Source: Cristatella mucedo
Lineage: Eukaryota; Bryozoa; Phylactolaemata; Cristatellidae
Direction: 5' to 3'
Assembly: GCA_009760855.2 (NCBI GenBank)
Contig: WPIO01000013.1
Location: 2,423,501 to 2,487,500 of the forward strand
Length of the DNA: 64,000 nt
This document shows, one piece after another, positions 62,928 to 64,000 of the stretch. Under the pieces are notes generated by a model that had not been told where the DNA came from, searched no databases, and saw only the letters and a program-made list of their open reading frames with translations. Both the position numbers and the translations under genes were made by a program. The stretch's first letter is position 1. Every line of letters starts with the position of its first letter.

Positions 62928-63450
62928 TCCGCTTTTGAATGCATCTAACCCTCCGCTGCTGTCAAATAGATTTGTCTACGCTTTGGATACGGACTTGTTA
63001 TATTAAGGTATGAGTACTCTTCGGTTCTGCCCGTTCCTGCTACGGTCGACATAACTGTGTGCATTGATGCAGCACCTACAAGCCGCAAGCCAAGCATCGA
63101 AGTTCAGGCGTCACCAGTATTCGTCGAGCGTTGGCTGAGACTAGCACCGTTACGAGTGCTGTGCTTGCGGCCTCGCTCTGACCTGACTTGGATTCCACAC
63201 ACTACGTGCTTGTAACACGTGTAAGTGGCGTAGCAGGGGCCGAATATGGCGCCGCAAGAGTCAGTTGCGATTCCAGACTCGGCATTAGCATTTGAACTTA
63301 TTTTGAGCCCTAGTTGGATCCGTTGGGGCACACCATGTCCGCTTCCGAGCGATTACAACCCTCCGCTGCTGCTGAATAGACTTGGCTACATTATAGATAC
63401 GGACTTATTATGTCAAGGTCAAGAGAGCTCTTCGCCGTTGCCGCGTGCCT
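62928..63450 (+). repeat. Repeat E, two adjacent partial copies
   Basis: Copy one (62928-63215) has CTGCTGTCAAATAGATTTGT and GGCGTCACCAGTATTCGTCG; copy two (63255-63450) has GATTCCAGACTCGGCATTAG and CCGCTGCTGCTGAATAGACT. The same blocks occur in the same general arrangement at 8880-9260. Confidence 0.75.
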
Positions 63451-64000
63451 ACCCTTAGCAGATTTATTGCGAAGATGCTCTGTATTTTGTAAAGACCCGA
63501 GCAGGACCGCATCTGTCCGACAGCGAGCATGGAGTAAGACTGACTAGCCATCACTTCGGATGGCTTTATATAAGGTCTGCGCCATACTGCTAATAATCCT
63601 TCGAAAATGTCGAAACTAGGATGATTTCTTAGCTGATGTGCAATTCAGCGATACGTCCGTGCGTTGTGTGCCGATTCTTTAACATGACTAATAGGACTGC
63701 TTGTCTGTTTTGCGTTGTATGAGTTTCGATGATGTTCCTTTTTCTATTTTCGTCGACTTCTATCGGATTTTCAGGTTACGCTCCGATCGCTTCATTTACG
63801 CATCGCTTATGTATATTCCTTTTTTTGATGTCGAGCGCTAGGTTCTTACACGGGCTCGCGTCGCATGGCCTACCGTACGTAATGAGCTGCCGTTATAAAG
63901 CTGTTCCTGCTTAGAACCGTTCTTTAGTACCTCCTTAATTTGAAGGTATTCAAGTTCTGTACGCAATGTTCCTTCATCCTGTGTATGTATATAGACCAAA
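63451..64000. other. Unassigned right edge
   Basis: No recognisable gene or repeat. A 61-codon frame at 63729-63914 is hydrophobic but unsupported. Confidence 0.5.

Overview
Animal (bilaterian) nuclear DNA: split genes with GT-AG introns, long (CT)n/(GT)n/(GA)n arrays, many 5'-truncated non-LTR retrotransposons and tRNA-derived SINEs. Nothing prokaryotic, viral or organellar is seen. A precursor carrying a W-x7-W-amide peptide of the myoinhibitory peptide (MIP/allatostatin-B) type, with the spacing I associate with annelid MIPs, points to a lophotrochozoan (mollusc, annelid, brachiopod or similar). This taxonomic call is inference.

Three genes can be read. (1) LRRC56, minus strand, 31892 down to 3072: 11 coding exons whose splice phases all agree (2139 nt, 712 codons plus stop). 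Its product is an axonemal dynein-assembly factor, so the species builds motile cilia. Exons 1-5 and 7 match the known family; the C-terminal half (exons 8-11) is long, low in complexity and carries an acidic stretch with a Cys cluster. (2) THYN1, plus strand, about 40084-52466: 7 coding exons giving an EVE-domain protein, with a species-specific tail of six 9-residue repeats encoded by a 27-bp minisatellite. (3) An intronless prepro-neuropeptide frame, plus strand, 53012-53698, about 550 bp downstream of THYN1 on the same strand. LRRC56 and THYN1 are head to head; no shared pathway links the three genes.

A broken, frame-shifted piece resembling a PKD repeat lies at 56544-56800. The rest is mostly repeats: LINE-A (3' tail of ATTAC units), LINE-B (tail of TTA units and a strong 3' hairpin), two tRNA-derived SINE families (SINE-C and SINE-D, the latter carrying a LINE-B-like 3' end), a foldback element with ~100-bp terminal inverted repeats next to THYN1 exon 1, a further interspersed family (repeat E), and several minisatellites.

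Layout: 0-2.5 kb repeats and unassigned sequence; 3.1-31.9 kb LRRC56 with LINE/SINE-filled introns; 32-37 kb AT-rich intergenic; 37-42 kb CpG-rich, THYN1 start; 42-52.5 kb THYN1 body with LINE-B, GA-rich and CpG-rich introns; 53-54.6 kb neuropeptide gene in a CpG-rich block; 54.6-64 kb repeats, PKD-like remnant and unassigned CpG-rich sequence.
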